Of a stretch of DNA of 46,121 nt, positions 27,710-36,115 are shown piece after piece (positions within the stretch are counted from its first letter, which is position 1; the number at the start of each line of letters is the position of its first letter). The translations under genes were made by a program, and so were the position numbers. The notes under the pieces are model-generated. The model was not told where the DNA came from. It searched no databases and saw only the letters and a list, made by a program, of their open reading frames with translations. The stretch spans positions 1 through 46,121 of the forward strand of contig DXMX01000006.1 of NCBI GenBank assembly GCA_019413955.1, in the 5' to 3' direction. Source of the DNA: Collinsella sp. GTDB lineage: Bacteria; Actinomycetota; Coriobacteriia; Coriobacteriales; Coriobacteriaceae.

Positions 27710-28120
27710 ATGGACGAAGAGCTTGATTACCTATGGGAGACCCTGGGCCTCGAGATCACTGCTGACCTTTGGCCCGAACGGGACAAAATCCATCCCACAC
27801 TGCGCCCCGCCATCACGGTGATGCAGGCAAAATACCGCCGTGCATCCTTTTTGATCATGCGGGTGTCATGGCACGCGGGACTCCCCGACCTTAAGCGAAT
27901 CCAGGCAAGCCTCGTCGAGCTGTCCGGTATGCCGACCGTCATATCCGAGGCGCACCTGGAGCAGCGCCAGCGCGAGCGACTGCAACAGCAGCGGATTCCC
28001 TTTATCTGCCCCGGCGTTCAGGCATATCTGCCCTTTATGGACGAGGAGTACTGGAGCGGCAAGCCCGACAAGCACGTAAAGGTCTACGATCCGCACGAAT
28101 GGGCACAGCTGGCGGACTGA
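27710..28120 (+). CDS. Small protein of unknown function
   Basis: 136 residues. ATG 27710 with a weak GAGG. No membrane span. The stretch QQQRIPFICPGVQAYLPFMD recalls the IPF-x-P-x-Q-x-YLPF motif in some proteins annotated as MarR-family regulators, where it precedes the DNA-binding half. Here the protein ends about 40 residues later, so it would be only the N-terminal domain. That likeness is recalled, not searched. Confidence 0.6.
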   Translation: MDEELDYLWETLGLEITADLWPERDKIHPTLRPAITVMQAKYRRASFLIMRVSWHAGLPDLKRIQASLVELSGMPTVISEAHLEQRQRERLQQQRIPFICPGVQAYLPFMDEEYWSGKPDKHVKVYDPHEWAQLAD

Positions 28121-28139
28121 CTGGGGCAGGCCCGCCGGC

Positions 28140-28309
28140 GGAAAGTGCGTCCCAGATTTCAAGCTCAAACTGGTCCCCACTTTCCCGTCGAGCCCTCAAC
28201 CGGAAACCGTGTCCCACAATCGAAGCTCAGAATGGGACGTGCTTTCCGCAACCGGCCACTTTGGGAAAGTGCATCCCATTCTGGAAGCGAATTCCGGGTC
28301 GCACTTTCC
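28140..28309. repeat. Three 46-bp hairpin units at exact 62-bp period
   Basis: Units are 28140-28185, 28202-28247 and 28264-28309, each separated by exactly 16 bp. Each begins GGAAA and ends TTTCC, with TCCCA near the left and GGGAC/GGTCC/GGGTC near the right, and forms an imperfect hairpin. Unit sequences differ at many positions while lengths and spacing do not. The array ends 7 bp from the ArsC/Spx-like gene's stop. Confidence 0.88.
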
Positions 28310-28316
28310 GCAGCCG

Positions 28317-28676
28317 CTACAGCAACGCCTCGGCCCAAGCCGATTCCCTAAAGCCGGGAATCACAAAGTCGTCGCCCACCAGCAGCGGACGCTTGACCAG
28401 CATGCCGTCGGTCGCCAGCAGCTCGTAGCACTCCCGATCCGTCATGCCCGCATCCAGACGCGCCTTCAGGCCCAGCTCTCGATATTTCATGCCCGACGAA
28501 TTAAAGAAGCGCCGCACCGGCAGCCCCGAACGAGCAATCCAGGTCGCAAGCTCATCAGCCGTGGGATTGTCCAAAACGATATCGCGATCGATATACTCTA
28601 CCCCATGTTCGTCCAGCCATGCCTTGGCCTTCTTACAGGTCGAGCACTTGGGATATTCAACAAACAATACCGCCAT
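28317..28676 (-). CDS. ArsC/Spx-family thioredoxin-fold protein
   Basis: 119 residues, the usual length. N-terminal YPKCSTCKKAKAWL has the CxxC redox pair (Cys11, Cys14). RDIVLDNPTADEL, RRFFNSSG and VKRPLLVGDDFVIPGF match the ArsC/YffB/Spx fold; the KRPLL arginine is the family's conserved one. Without an ars operon nearby, a YffB- or Spx-like role is as likely as arsenate reduction. ATG 28676 follows AAAGGAAAT. Confidence 0.88.
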   Translation of the reverse strand: MAVLFVEYPKCSTCKKAKAWLDEHGVEYIDRDIVLDNPTADELATWIARSGLPVRRFFNSSGMKYRELGLKARLDAGMTDRECYELLATDGMLVKRPLLVGDDFVIPGFRESAWAEALL

Positions 28677-28798
28677 GGGATTTCCTTTCTTAGAGAAAAC
28701 AGGTGTCTGGAAAACTGCACATCGACGACCACTCGCGATTGCAGCCGTTATTGTAGTCAATGTCGAAGCATAGGCAGTCGCGATGTCTCGTCTTAAGG

Positions 28799-29380
28799 CT
28801 AGCGCCTCGCATGGGCGCCGATCGGCCGAGTCACATGGCGCACCAACGCCGCTGCCAGCAATACCAACAGCATGGCGATGACATAGCCCGCAGCATCGAA
28901 TCCTAAATCGATAACGTCGAAATGCCTGCCGGGAACAAAGATCTTATGCACCTGGTCGCCAACGGAGCAGGCAGCGCAAAAGAGAAACACAGGCACGCAA
29001 CGGGAACACACACTCCATGGACGCCTGGAAAAGCAGACCACGATCACCGAGGCGAACAATCCGACGAAGAAAAACTCTACGGTATGGGCGACGCGACGGA
29101 CGTTTGCGCCTACCCACATGCGAATGGAAGCAAGTCGACCAGGCTGGACCGTCGAGGCAGCCGGATTGGTACTCTCAGTCATGCCGTCCCCCGCCTGAGT
29201 TTCACCCGTGATGCCGGTAGCCTGAACGCTCGCAGCCTGACCCTCCACCACGCGCGCGGTGGACTCGCTCAGCAACGACGTCTGCACTGCGTTTTGCTCC
29301 GTCAGCACCCAGATGCCCGCCAGCGTTGCGGCGAACAGAGCGATCGCGGTCCACCCGATTTTTTTCTTCATGTGCGCCAA
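28799..29380 (-). CDS. VanZ-like membrane protein
   Basis: 193 residues. An N-terminal membrane anchor (about 7-26) is followed by a Ser/Thr/Gly-rich outside loop of about 60 residues, then three hydrophobic segments. RRVAHTVEFFFVGLF and VPGRHFDVIDLGFDAAGY are VanZ-family motifs (VanZ confers low-level teicoplanin resistance; most homologs have no known role). The TTG at 29380 is chosen because GGAGG lies 7 bases upstream; the ATG at 29371 has poor spacing. Confidence 0.8.
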   Translation of the reverse strand: MAHMKKKIGWTAIALFAATLAGIWVLTEQNAVQTSLLSESTARVVEGQAASVQATGITGETQAGDGMTESTNPAASTVQPGRLASIRMWVGANVRRVAHTVEFFFVGLFASVIVVCFSRRPWSVCSRCVPVFLFCAACSVGDQVHKIFVPGRHFDVIDLGFDAAGYVIAMLLVLLAAALVRHVTRPIGAHARR

Positions 29381-29486
29381 AGGCCAACCTCCGTCTTTTT
29401 AAATATGAGCGAGTGTAGCCCCAAATGACATCGTCACCGTATCAAAATTTGAATCGCAACAGGAAGCGACAAAGCGACGCAAACCC

Positions 29487-30092
29487 CTACCCCGCCTCGC
29501 GCATCCAGCGATCGAACGTCCCCACGCACACGCCCAGGCACTTTGCTGCCTGGCTGCGGGTAATATCGCCCGCCTCATAGCTATCGCGCACCAGCTCAAA
29601 CTGAGGAGGGCACGGCTTGCGAGGTCGACCGAAACGAACCCCTCGCGCCCGCGCCGCTGCAATTCCCTCCGCCTGGCGCCGATGGATATTCTCGCGCTCC
29701 ACCTGCGCCACGTAGCTCAGCAGTTGCAGCACAATATCGGCAATCAGGGTGTTGGTCACATCCGGCGCGCCGCTGGCCCTGGCGCGCGTGTCAAGCAATG
29801 GCATGTCCAACACCACAATGGCAACCCCGAGCTCCTTGGTAATGCGTCGCCATTCCTCAAGAATCTCGGAGTAATTACGGCCAAGTCGGTCGATAGAAAG
29901 CACCACCAGCACGTCCCCGTCTCCCAGAACGTGCAGCAGCTCGCGATAACGCGGTCGATCGAAGTCCTTGCCGCTCGCATGGTCGGCATAAATATTCGCC
30001 GAGCCCACGCCATAGGCGCCCAGCGCATCCAGCTGCCGATTAAGATTCTGATCGCGCGAACTCACCCGCGCATAACCGTACACCGTCGCCAT
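29487..30092 (-). CDS. Serine recombinase of the resolvase/DNA-invertase family
   Basis: 201 residues, small serine recombinase. YGYARVSSRDQNLNRQ places the nucleophile at Ser11; the fold's IDRLGRNYSEI and the helix E stretch VERENIHRRQAEGI are intact. The C-terminal 45 residues form a helix-turn-helix (GDITRSQAAKCLGVCVGTFDRWM). It is complete and looks active, but no transposon, invertible segment or toxin-antitoxin gene is adjacent. ATG 30092 is used; a TTG at 30122 is possible. A palindrome lies 20 bp upstream of the start. Confidence 0.9.
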   Translation of the reverse strand: MATVYGYARVSSRDQNLNRQLDALGAYGVGSANIYADHASGKDFDRPRYRELLHVLGDGDVLVVLSIDRLGRNYSEILEEWRRITKELGVAIVVLDMPLLDTRARASGAPDVTNTLIADIVLQLLSYVAQVERENIHRRQAEGIAAARARGVRFGRPRKPCPPQFELVRDSYEAGDITRSQAAKCLGVCVGTFDRWMREAG

Positions 30093-30112
30093 CTCATCCC
30101 CGCTTTCTTGTA

Positions 30113-30149
30113 AACCTGCCAAAAAGGGACAGGTTTATTTTGGTAGGTT
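30113..30149. repeat. AACCTGCC hairpin, copy 1, upstream of the recombinase
   Basis: AACCTGCCAAAA and TTTTGGTAGGTT pair around GGGACAGGT; a near-identical copy is at 42295-42330. It lies in the presumed promoter region of the recombinase gene. Confidence 0.8.
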
Positions 30150-30215
30150 CTACCTCTCAAATAGCAGGTAAGCGGGCGGCCGAGCAGACGGCAAGGTAGC
30201 CACGATTCAAATGCG

Positions 30216-30240
30216 AAGGGCGGTCCCGAAAGGCCGCCCT
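30216..30240 (-). terminator. Possible terminator after rnr
   Basis: AGGGCGG (30217-30223) pairs with CCGCCCT (30234-30240) with a 10-nt loop, 30 bp after the rnr stop. The tail lacks a T-run, so it is weak. Confidence 0.45.
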
Positions 30241-30269
30241 CCGCTCCCCCACCATGAGTCGGGATTTGG

Positions 30270-32405
30270 CTAATGGATAAGCTTAAAGTCCAAGTGCCCA
30301 CGCGTGGTATTGACGCGCGAGACCTCGACAATCACGCGCTGCCCCAGCTCGTAACGAGTCCCCGTGTCGGCGCCCGTCAGCGTAAGCGCGTCCTCGTCGA
30401 ACTCGAACCACTCGTTGCCCAGGCTCTTGATCGAAATCAAGCCTTCGACCTGCGTTAGATCCAAGCGCACAAAGAGGCCCATGCTGCTAACCCACGAGAC
30501 GGTTCCGGCATAGCGCTCGCCCAGACGGTCCTCATAGTACTGGGCAATCTTGATCTTTTGCGTCGCATGGCTGGCGGCATCTGCCGCGCGCTCGGCATCG
30601 CTGCATGCGCGGCAGATCTGCGGCAGAATGCGCGGCAGCGACTCGCACCCCTTGCCGATCAGCCGCGGCGTACGGACCAAGGCGTCCTTGCCGCCGAGCC
30701 GCTCGTAGGCCAACTGCAGTTTGAGCACGCGGTGCACCACCAGATCGGGGTAGCGACGGATGGGACTCGTAAAGTGACAGTAGCACGGCGCGGCGAGCGC
30801 AAAGTGGCCCTCGTTGCGCGGCTTGTACAGCGCGCGCTGCATGCTGCGCAGAAGCAGCGTGTTGACGAGCGGTGCGTTGGCCGTACCGGCGGCAGCATCA
30901 ACTGCAGCCTGCAGCTCATCGGGGCTCCCCAGGGCAATACCGGCAGCACGGCGATCGTCGATGATGCCTAGCTGCGCCAGCGCAACGGCGGCACCGTGCA
31001 GGCTATCGGGGCTCGGATCCTCATGCACGCGATAGCAGGCCTCGATATCACGGTCTGCCAGCCACTCTGCAACGCACTCGTTGGCGAGCAGCATGGCTTC
31101 CTCGATAAGCGACGTGGCACACGAACGCTCACGCGCCACAATCTGCACGGGCACTCCGTCCTCATCCAATAGAGCACGAATCTCGGCCGTGTCAAAATCG
31201 ACCGAGCCGCGGGCGCGACGGATACGACGGCGAAGTTCGGCGAGTTCGTTGGCGGCGACAAGGAAATCGCAGAGGTCGACGTTGTAGCCGCGGGCGACCT
31301 CCTCGCACGCAAGACCGCGCTCAAGCGCTTCCTCGCGCGAGGTCTCGGCAGCCGCAACATCCTCGGCCGCACCCTCCAGCACCGAATACTCAACCGCGCC
31401 GGCACGCACCAGCAGCGCCTCGGCGCCGTCATAGTCCATACGCACACGCGAGCGAATCACGCTGGGGTACGGATCGTAATGCCGCACGCGACCCTGTGCA
31501 TCGAGCTCAATGTCAACGGTAAACGCAAGACGGTCCTCGTCAGGGCGAAGCGAGCACAGGTCACAGGACAGGCGTTCGGGCAGCATGGGAAGCACGCGAT
31601 CGGCCAGATACACCGATGTCGTACGATGGCGAGCCTCAAGATCGATATGCCCGTCCCAAGCCACATAGTGTGAAACGTCGGCGATATGCACACCCAGCTT
31701 GTAGCCACCCTCGGGCGTGCGCTCCAGCGAAATGGCGTCGTCAAAGTCGCGCGCGTCGACTGGGTCGATCGTGATGACAAAGCGGTCGCGCAGATCGCGG
31801 CGGAGCGGGTCCTTAAGCGCCGCGGACACATCGAGCGAAAGCCCCTCGGCCTCGTCCAGCGCGGCCTCGGGATAGCTATCGGTATAGCCGTAACGCGCCA
31901 TCACATATTGAACGCCCAAATCGGGCGCGTCATCTCCGCCAATGCGGCGCTCGATCGTCACGGTACCCGATTCCAGGCGCGTCGGGTAGGTCAAAATGCG
32001 CGCGACAACAGCATCACCCGGGTGGACACCCAGACGATCCGCCGAGGTATCCTCGGGCAGAATGAAGAAGTCGGCCTTCAGACGCGAATCGAGCGGCTCG
32101 ATCACACCGAGCGGACCGGCGGTCTGGTACGTGCCCACCACGCTTATGGCTGCACGCTCAACCACGCTTTCGATCACGGCGCGCCGCTCACCGTGCGGGC
32201 TGTTCTTAATGCTCACGGCAACGGTATCGCCATCCATGATCTCGCGCTTACCGCGGCCCATGACCTTGTAGTCGCCGTTTTCGGTTACAACGTAGGCGCT
32301 ATGCTCATGGAGCTGCACGCGCCCGGTCAGGCTCGGACGGCGTTCGCTGCGCACCGGCCCGCGCTGATTGCGAGCTCCACGCTTATGCTTGTTATTGCGC
32401 CCCAT
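30270..32405 (-). CDS. rnr: Ribonuclease R (RNB-family 3'-5' exoribonuclease)
   Basis: 711 residues. Degrades structured RNA and works with SmpB/tmRNA in quality control. Two N-terminal cold-shock-like domains precede the RNB catalytic domain: TIDPVDARDFDDAIS holds the four metal-binding Asp, with the HIADVSHYV and YLADRVLPMLPERLS motifs after it. The HFTSPIRRYPDLVVHR motif near residue 560 completes the site. A C-terminal S1 domain ends the protein. ATG 32405 follows AGGAGG. Confidence 0.95.
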   Translation of the reverse strand: MGRNNKHKRGARNQRGPVRSERRPSLTGRVQLHEHSAYVVTENGDYKVMGRGKREIMDGDTVAVSIKNSPHGERRAVIESVVERAAISVVGTYQTAGPLGVIEPLDSRLKADFFILPEDTSADRLGVHPGDAVVARILTYPTRLESGTVTIERRIGGDDAPDLGVQYVMARYGYTDSYPEAALDEAEGLSLDVSAALKDPLRRDLRDRFVITIDPVDARDFDDAISLERTPEGGYKLGVHIADVSHYVAWDGHIDLEARHRTTSVYLADRVLPMLPERLSCDLCSLRPDEDRLAFTVDIELDAQGRVRHYDPYPSVIRSRVRMDYDGAEALLVRAGAVEYSVLEGAAEDVAAAETSREEALERGLACEEVARGYNVDLCDFLVAANELAELRRRIRRARGSVDFDTAEIRALLDEDGVPVQIVARERSCATSLIEEAMLLANECVAEWLADRDIEACYRVHEDPSPDSLHGAAVALAQLGIIDDRRAAGIALGSPDELQAAVDAAAGTANAPLVNTLLLRSMQRALYKPRNEGHFALAAPCYCHFTSPIRRYPDLVVHRVLKLQLAYERLGGKDALVRTPRLIGKGCESLPRILPQICRACSDAERAADAASHATQKIKIAQYYEDRLGERYAGTVSWVSSMGLFVRLDLTQVEGLISIKSLGNEWFEFDEDALTLTGADTGTRYELGQRVIVEVSRVNTTRGHLDFKLIH

Positions 32406-32482
32406 GGCGCCTCCTAACTATCGATTGCGAACTCCAAAGAGTCTACCCAAATGATTCGCTTTCCTGCCGTCCCCTAGGGATC

Positions 32483-32517
32483 AAAAAACGGGCCGCCCCA
32501 TAAGAGACGACCCGTTG
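32483..32517 (-). terminator. Intrinsic terminator of ftsEX
   Basis: AACGGG (32511-32516 on the minus strand) pairs with CCCGTT (32487-32492), extended by an inner GC stem, followed by T6. It lies 24 bp after ftsX. Confidence 0.88.
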
Positions 32518-32540
32518 GAAGGGATGAATTCCAAGCATGC

Positions 32541-33461
32541 CTACACGCGCAGGTAGCGGCGCATGGCGATGGCAGAACCAAAGAGACCGATAATCACACC
32601 GACCAGAATCAGCGCAGCATAGGTCACCAGGTAGTACTGCATCGGCAGGGCAAACGACATCCAGCCGATGCTCTCCTGCAGACGCGGAATCATCAGATTG
32701 CGCAGCAGCTCCAGAACGCCGATGGAAAGCAGCGAGCCCAAAATGGCCTGCAGCACGCCCTCGGTGATAAACGGGCCACGAATGAAGCCGTTGCTGGCGC
32801 CGACCAGACGCATAATCGCAATCTCACGACGACGCGCCGTGATGGACAGGCGAATCGTGTTGTTGATGAAGATGAATGCGATAAAGGTCAGAAGACCAAC
32901 GAGCACCACGGCGGCGATGCGGATGTAGTTGGTCACCTGGAACAGGCGGCTCACTTCCTCCTGGCCGTACAGCACGCTCGCGTTGACGTCGCCGTCATCC
33001 GCGATCTTCTGGAAATCGGCATCCTTCTTGAGCTTCTTTGCCGTGCTCTCGACCTTGGACGGATCGTCCATCTCAATAGCGAAGGAAGCCGGCAGCGGGT
33101 TCTGGCCATCGAGCGCGCTCATGGTGGCGTCGGCGTTGCCCGACATCTTGCTCGTATACTCGGCCAGCGCGTCGTCCTTGTCCTTATAGGTCACGGACTT
33201 GACGTTATTCCACGTCTTAAGCTCGGCCTCAAAAGCCTGAACATCGGCCTGATCGGCGTCATCACTAATGAACGCGTTGATGACAACCTGATCCTCGACG
33301 GTGCCGATCACGGAGTTCAGCATCGCAGAGCCCATGATGAACAGGCCGATGATAAACAGCGAAAGGAAGATCGTGATGACGGCGCCGAGCGAGGTAGTCC
33401 AGTTACGGAAGAAGTGGCTGATTGCCTCTTTGAAGGAGTAGCCCACGTTAGTTGGTGCCAT
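32541..33461 (-). CDS. ftsX: Cell division protein FtsX (permease-like)
   Basis: 306 residues. Four membrane segments: one near residue 25-50 and three near 180-205, 235-260 and 280-300. A large extracellular loop lies between the first two; in other bacteria it activates peptidoglycan hydrolases. ARRREIAIMRLVGASNGFIRGPF is the FtsX-family cytoplasmic motif. It overlaps the end of ftsE by 14 bases. Confidence 0.94.
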   Translation of the reverse strand: MAPTNVGYSFKEAISHFFRNWTTSLGAVITIFLSLFIIGLFIMGSAMLNSVIGTVEDQVVINAFISDDADQADVQAFEAELKTWNNVKSVTYKDKDDALAEYTSKMSGNADATMSALDGQNPLPASFAIEMDDPSKVESTAKKLKKDADFQKIADDGDVNASVLYGQEEVSRLFQVTNYIRIAAVVLVGLLTFIAFIFINNTIRLSITARRREIAIMRLVGASNGFIRGPFITEGVLQAILGSLLSIGVLELLRNLMIPRLQESIGWMSFALPMQYYLVTYAALILVGVIIGLFGSAIAMRRYLRV

Positions 33462-34668
33462 AGTTGCCGTAACCTCCCCTCTCCTGGTCGCGGATGACGT
33501 GGCCGCCCTCGAGGGCGATCACGCGACGGTGCATGCTATCGACCATCTCGCGGTCGTGCGTGGCGACGATCACGGTGGTGCCGGTGCGGTTAATACGCTC
33601 AAGCAGCTTCATGATGCCCAGCGAGATCGCCGGGTCGAGGTTGCCCGTGGGCTCGTCGCAGATCAGCAGCGGCGGACGGTTGACCATAGCACGGGCGACG
33701 GCAACGCGCTGCTGCTCGCCACCGGAAAGCTGGTCGGGCAGCGAGTCCATCTGATCGGCCAGACCGACCAGGCGCAGCACCTCGGGCACCTGGCTGCGAA
33801 TGACGCCCTTGGGCTTGCCGATGCACTGCAGGGCAAACGCCACGTTTTCGTAGGCGGTCTTTTGCGGCAGAAGCTTAAAGTCCTGGAACACGGCGCCAAT
33901 CTGGCGGCGCAGGAACGGAACCTTGCGGTTCTTGATCTTCATGAGGTCCTGACCGGCAACCAGGATGCGGCCGCTCGTCGGCTTGACGTCGCGGTTGAGC
34001 GTCGACAGCAGCGTGGTCTTACCCGAGCCGGAGTGACCGACCAGGAAGACGAACTCGCCCGGATAGATCTCGATGTTGATGTCGTCGAGTGCAGGCTTGT
34101 TGGGCTGTGCCGGATAGATCTTGGTGACATGCTCCATAAGGATGACGGGCTCGACACCGGCCTGCTTGGCCATCTTCTTGCGGCTGGCCTGCGGATCGAT
34201 GGGCGCAAACACCGACGTAAAATCGGGGTTGTTGAGCGCGTTATCGAGGCTTGCGACCTCGGCTGCCTGATCGCTCTCGACCACCGGGGCAGCAGGCTGC
34301 GTGGGGTCGGGAATAGCGGCAAAGAGACCGGACTGCGCAGGCTGAGGAGCCGGCGTCGCAGGGGCCAAGGGGTCGGGAATGCCGGCCATGGTAGGCTGCG
34401 GCGTGGCGGCACCAGCCTGAGGCTGCTCCACGCGAGCGGTCACGGCCTGAACGGGCTCAAAACCCGCCGTGCCGGAAAGCGCGACATCGCTGGTTGGATT
34501 GTAGGCAAAGGGATCGGATGCCGGCTGTGCCTGATCTGCCGGCTGAGCGGGGGCCTGAGCAACAGGCTGGCCCTCTGAATCCGGAGTGGCGAAACGACTG
34601 CCCTGGACGCCTGCCTGCGTCTTGGGGGCATCATCGCCCGCACCGGAGGTACGGAAGTGGTTACCCAC
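33448..34668 (-). CDS. ftsE: Cell division ATP-binding protein FtsE with long N-terminal extension
   Basis: 406 residues, against about 225 for typical FtsE. The ABC domain starts near residue 174: Walker A GHSGSGKTT (211-219), signature LSGGEQQ (314-320), Walker B LLICDEP and a switch His in VATHDRE. It drives FtsX. The first 173 residues are rich in Ala, Pro, Gln, Thr and Asp and look disordered, with a DPFAY motif and repeated IPDP. GTG 34668 follows AAGGAG. No ribosome site is placed to start translation directly before the ABC domain, so the extension looks real. Confidence 0.92.
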   Translation of the reverse strand: MGNHFRTSGAGDDAPKTQAGVQGSRFATPDSEGQPVAQAPAQPADQAQPASDPFAYNPTSDVALSGTAGFEPVQAVTARVEQPQAGAATPQPTMAGIPDPLAPATPAPQPAQSGLFAAIPDPTQPAAPVVESDQAAEVASLDNALNNPDFTSVFAPIDPQASRKKMAKQAGVEPVILMEHVTKIYPAQPNKPALDDINIEIYPGEFVFLVGHSGSGKTTLLSTLNRDVKPTSGRILVAGQDLMKIKNRKVPFLRRQIGAVFQDFKLLPQKTAYENVAFALQCIGKPKGVIRSQVPEVLRLVGLADQMDSLPDQLSGGEQQRVAVARAMVNRPPLLICDEPTGNLDPAISLGIMKLLERINRTGTTVIVATHDREMVDSMHRRVIALEGGHVIRDQERGGYGNYGTN

Positions 34669-34771
34669 TGGTGCTCCTTATCGTCGTGCGTTTAAACTAC
34701 ATGAGCGCTTTGTATTTTAGCAGCATTAGCTTTGCTGCACATAAGAAGCATGGCGTGGTTAGGGATCCCGT

Positions 34772-34895
34772 CGGCCGGACACAGGGTTACTCTCCAAATC
34801 GTCCTCGGACATGTCGGAGCCCCCGCTGCGCGCTTCGCGCGGCGGGGGCTCCTCCGTCCTGCGGAAAGATTTGGAGAGTAACCCTGTGCCCGGCC
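34772..34895. repeat. 124-bp nested palindrome
   Basis: Outer arms 34772-34800 and 34868-34895 pair over about 28 bp, including ACAGGGTTACTCTCCAAATC against its exact complement. An inner GC-rich hairpin, GGAGCCCCCGC/GCGGGGGCTCC, spans 34816-34852. Such an arm length is far beyond chance. Confidence 0.92.
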
Positions 34896-35024
34896 TGCGA
34901 TAACTAAGGGGTCGCCGCGTTTATCTTGAGGTGCTGCATATACAAAGCTGGAAGGGTCTGAATTGCGCTTTGTCGATATATGCCCTTTTTCCTGATGGGA
35001 CCGTGCTTGAGGGGCGTCTCCATG

Positions 35025-35091
35025 AGTTGCGGTGAAATAGGGACTGTTTTACCAGTTAAAAGGTCTAATCAGTCCCTATTTCACCGCAACT
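35025..35091. repeat. 67-bp inverted-repeat element, copy 2
   Basis: Arms of 22 bp are perfectly complementary, beginning AGTTGCGGTGAAATAGGGAC and ending GTCCCTATTTCACCGCAACT. It has the same length and ends as 25716-25782, with a different core. Confidence 0.92.
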
Positions 35092-35096
35092 GAAAC

Positions 35097-35123
35097 AGGG
35101 GCGCTCTCCAAGAGAGCGCCCCT
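35097..35123 (-). terminator. Terminator of the transketolase operon
   Basis: AGGGGCGCTCTC (35097-35108) pairs perfectly with GAGAGCGCCCCT (35112-35123), loop of three. The minus-strand tail (GTTTCAGTT) is only moderately T-rich. Confidence 0.75.
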
Positions 35124-35172
35124 GCCGGGTTTCCATAGTTCTGGCGAAGCAGTCCTTGAGATCCGCCTTGCC

Positions 35173-36114
35173 TTATGCCAAGAACTCCTTGGTGGTCGCC
35201 ACGATGTTGGCGGCGTCCAGGCCATACTTGTGCAAGAGCTCGGCACCCGGGCCGGACTCGCCAAAGGTGTCGTTGACGCCGATCTTCTTGAGGGGCGTCG
35301 GGCACTGCTCGCACAGGACGTCAGCAACGGCGCTGCCCAGGCCACCGATTACAGAATGCTCCTCGACGGTCACGACGTGGCCGGTCTTGGTGGCGCTCTT
35401 GACGATCAGGTCGGCATCGATGGGCTTGATGGTGTGCATGTTGATGACCTCGGCGTCGATGCCCTCGGCAGCGAGCTGCTCGGCGGCCTCGAGAGCCTCG
35501 CCGACCATCAGGCCGCAGGCGATGATGGTGACGTCGGCGCCCTCGCGCATGACAATGCCCTTACCCAACTCGAAGTTGTAGGTCTCGGGGTCGTTGATAA
35601 CCGGCGAGGCCAAACGAGCGAAGCGCATGTACACCGGACCGTCGCACTCGTAGGCGGCGCGCGTTACGGCGCGGGCCTCGACGTCGTCGGCAGGAACGAT
35701 CACAGTCATGCCGGGGATGACGCGCATGAGGGCAATATCCTCGCAGCACTGGTGCGTGGCGCCATCCTCGCCCACCGAGATACCGGCATGCGTGGCACCG
35801 ATCTTAACGTTGAGGTGCGGGTAGCCGATGGAGTTGCGGACCTGCTCAAAGGCGCGACCGGCAGCGAACATGGCAAAGGTGCTCGCGAAGGCAACGCGGC
35901 CGGTGGTCGCGATACCGGCGGCGACGCCCATCAGGTTGCTCTCGGCAATGCCCACATCGAAGAAGCGGTCGGGGCAGGCTGCCTTGAACTTGCCGGTCTG
36001 CGTGGCGGCAGCCAGGTCGGCGTCGAGGACCACAAAGTCATCGTGCTCGTTGGCGAGCTCGACGAGGGCCTCGCCGTAGCTTACGCGCGTGGCGATTTTC
36101 TTGACGTCTGCCAT
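35173..36114 (-). CDS. Transketolase, C-terminal subunit
   Basis: 313 residues: the pyrimidine-binding and C-terminal domains of transketolase as a separate chain. GIAESNLMGVAAGIA carries the catalytic Glu that activates thiamine diphosphate; TFAMFAAGRAFEQVR and THAGISVGEDGATHQ are family motifs. ATG 36114 begins one base after the N-subunit's stop, so translation is coupled. Functions in the non-oxidative pentose phosphate pathway, or a DXPS-like reaction. Confidence 0.93.
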   Translation of the reverse strand: MADVKKIATRVSYGEALVELANEHDDFVVLDADLAAATQTGKFKAACPDRFFDVGIAESNLMGVAAGIATTGRVAFASTFAMFAAGRAFEQVRNSIGYPHLNVKIGATHAGISVGEDGATHQCCEDIALMRVIPGMTVIVPADDVEARAVTRAAYECDGPVYMRFARLASPVINDPETYNFELGKGIVMREGADVTIIACGLMVGEALEAAEQLAAEGIDAEVINMHTIKPIDADLIVKSATKTGHVVTVEEHSVIGGLGSAVADVLCEQCPTPLKKIGVNDTFGESGPGAELLHKYGLDAANIVATTKEFLA

Positions 36115-36115
36115 C

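Larger units (their letters stand above)
34669..35172. other. 504-bp gap upstream of ftsE
   Basis: No gene is supported. It holds the ftsE promoter side, a 124-bp palindrome, a 67-bp repeat and the transketolase terminator. Confidence 0.6.

Noticed and set aside
29400..30200. An invertible DNA segment next to the serine recombinase
   Set aside because: I found no pair of inverted sites flanking a promoter or gene on either side.
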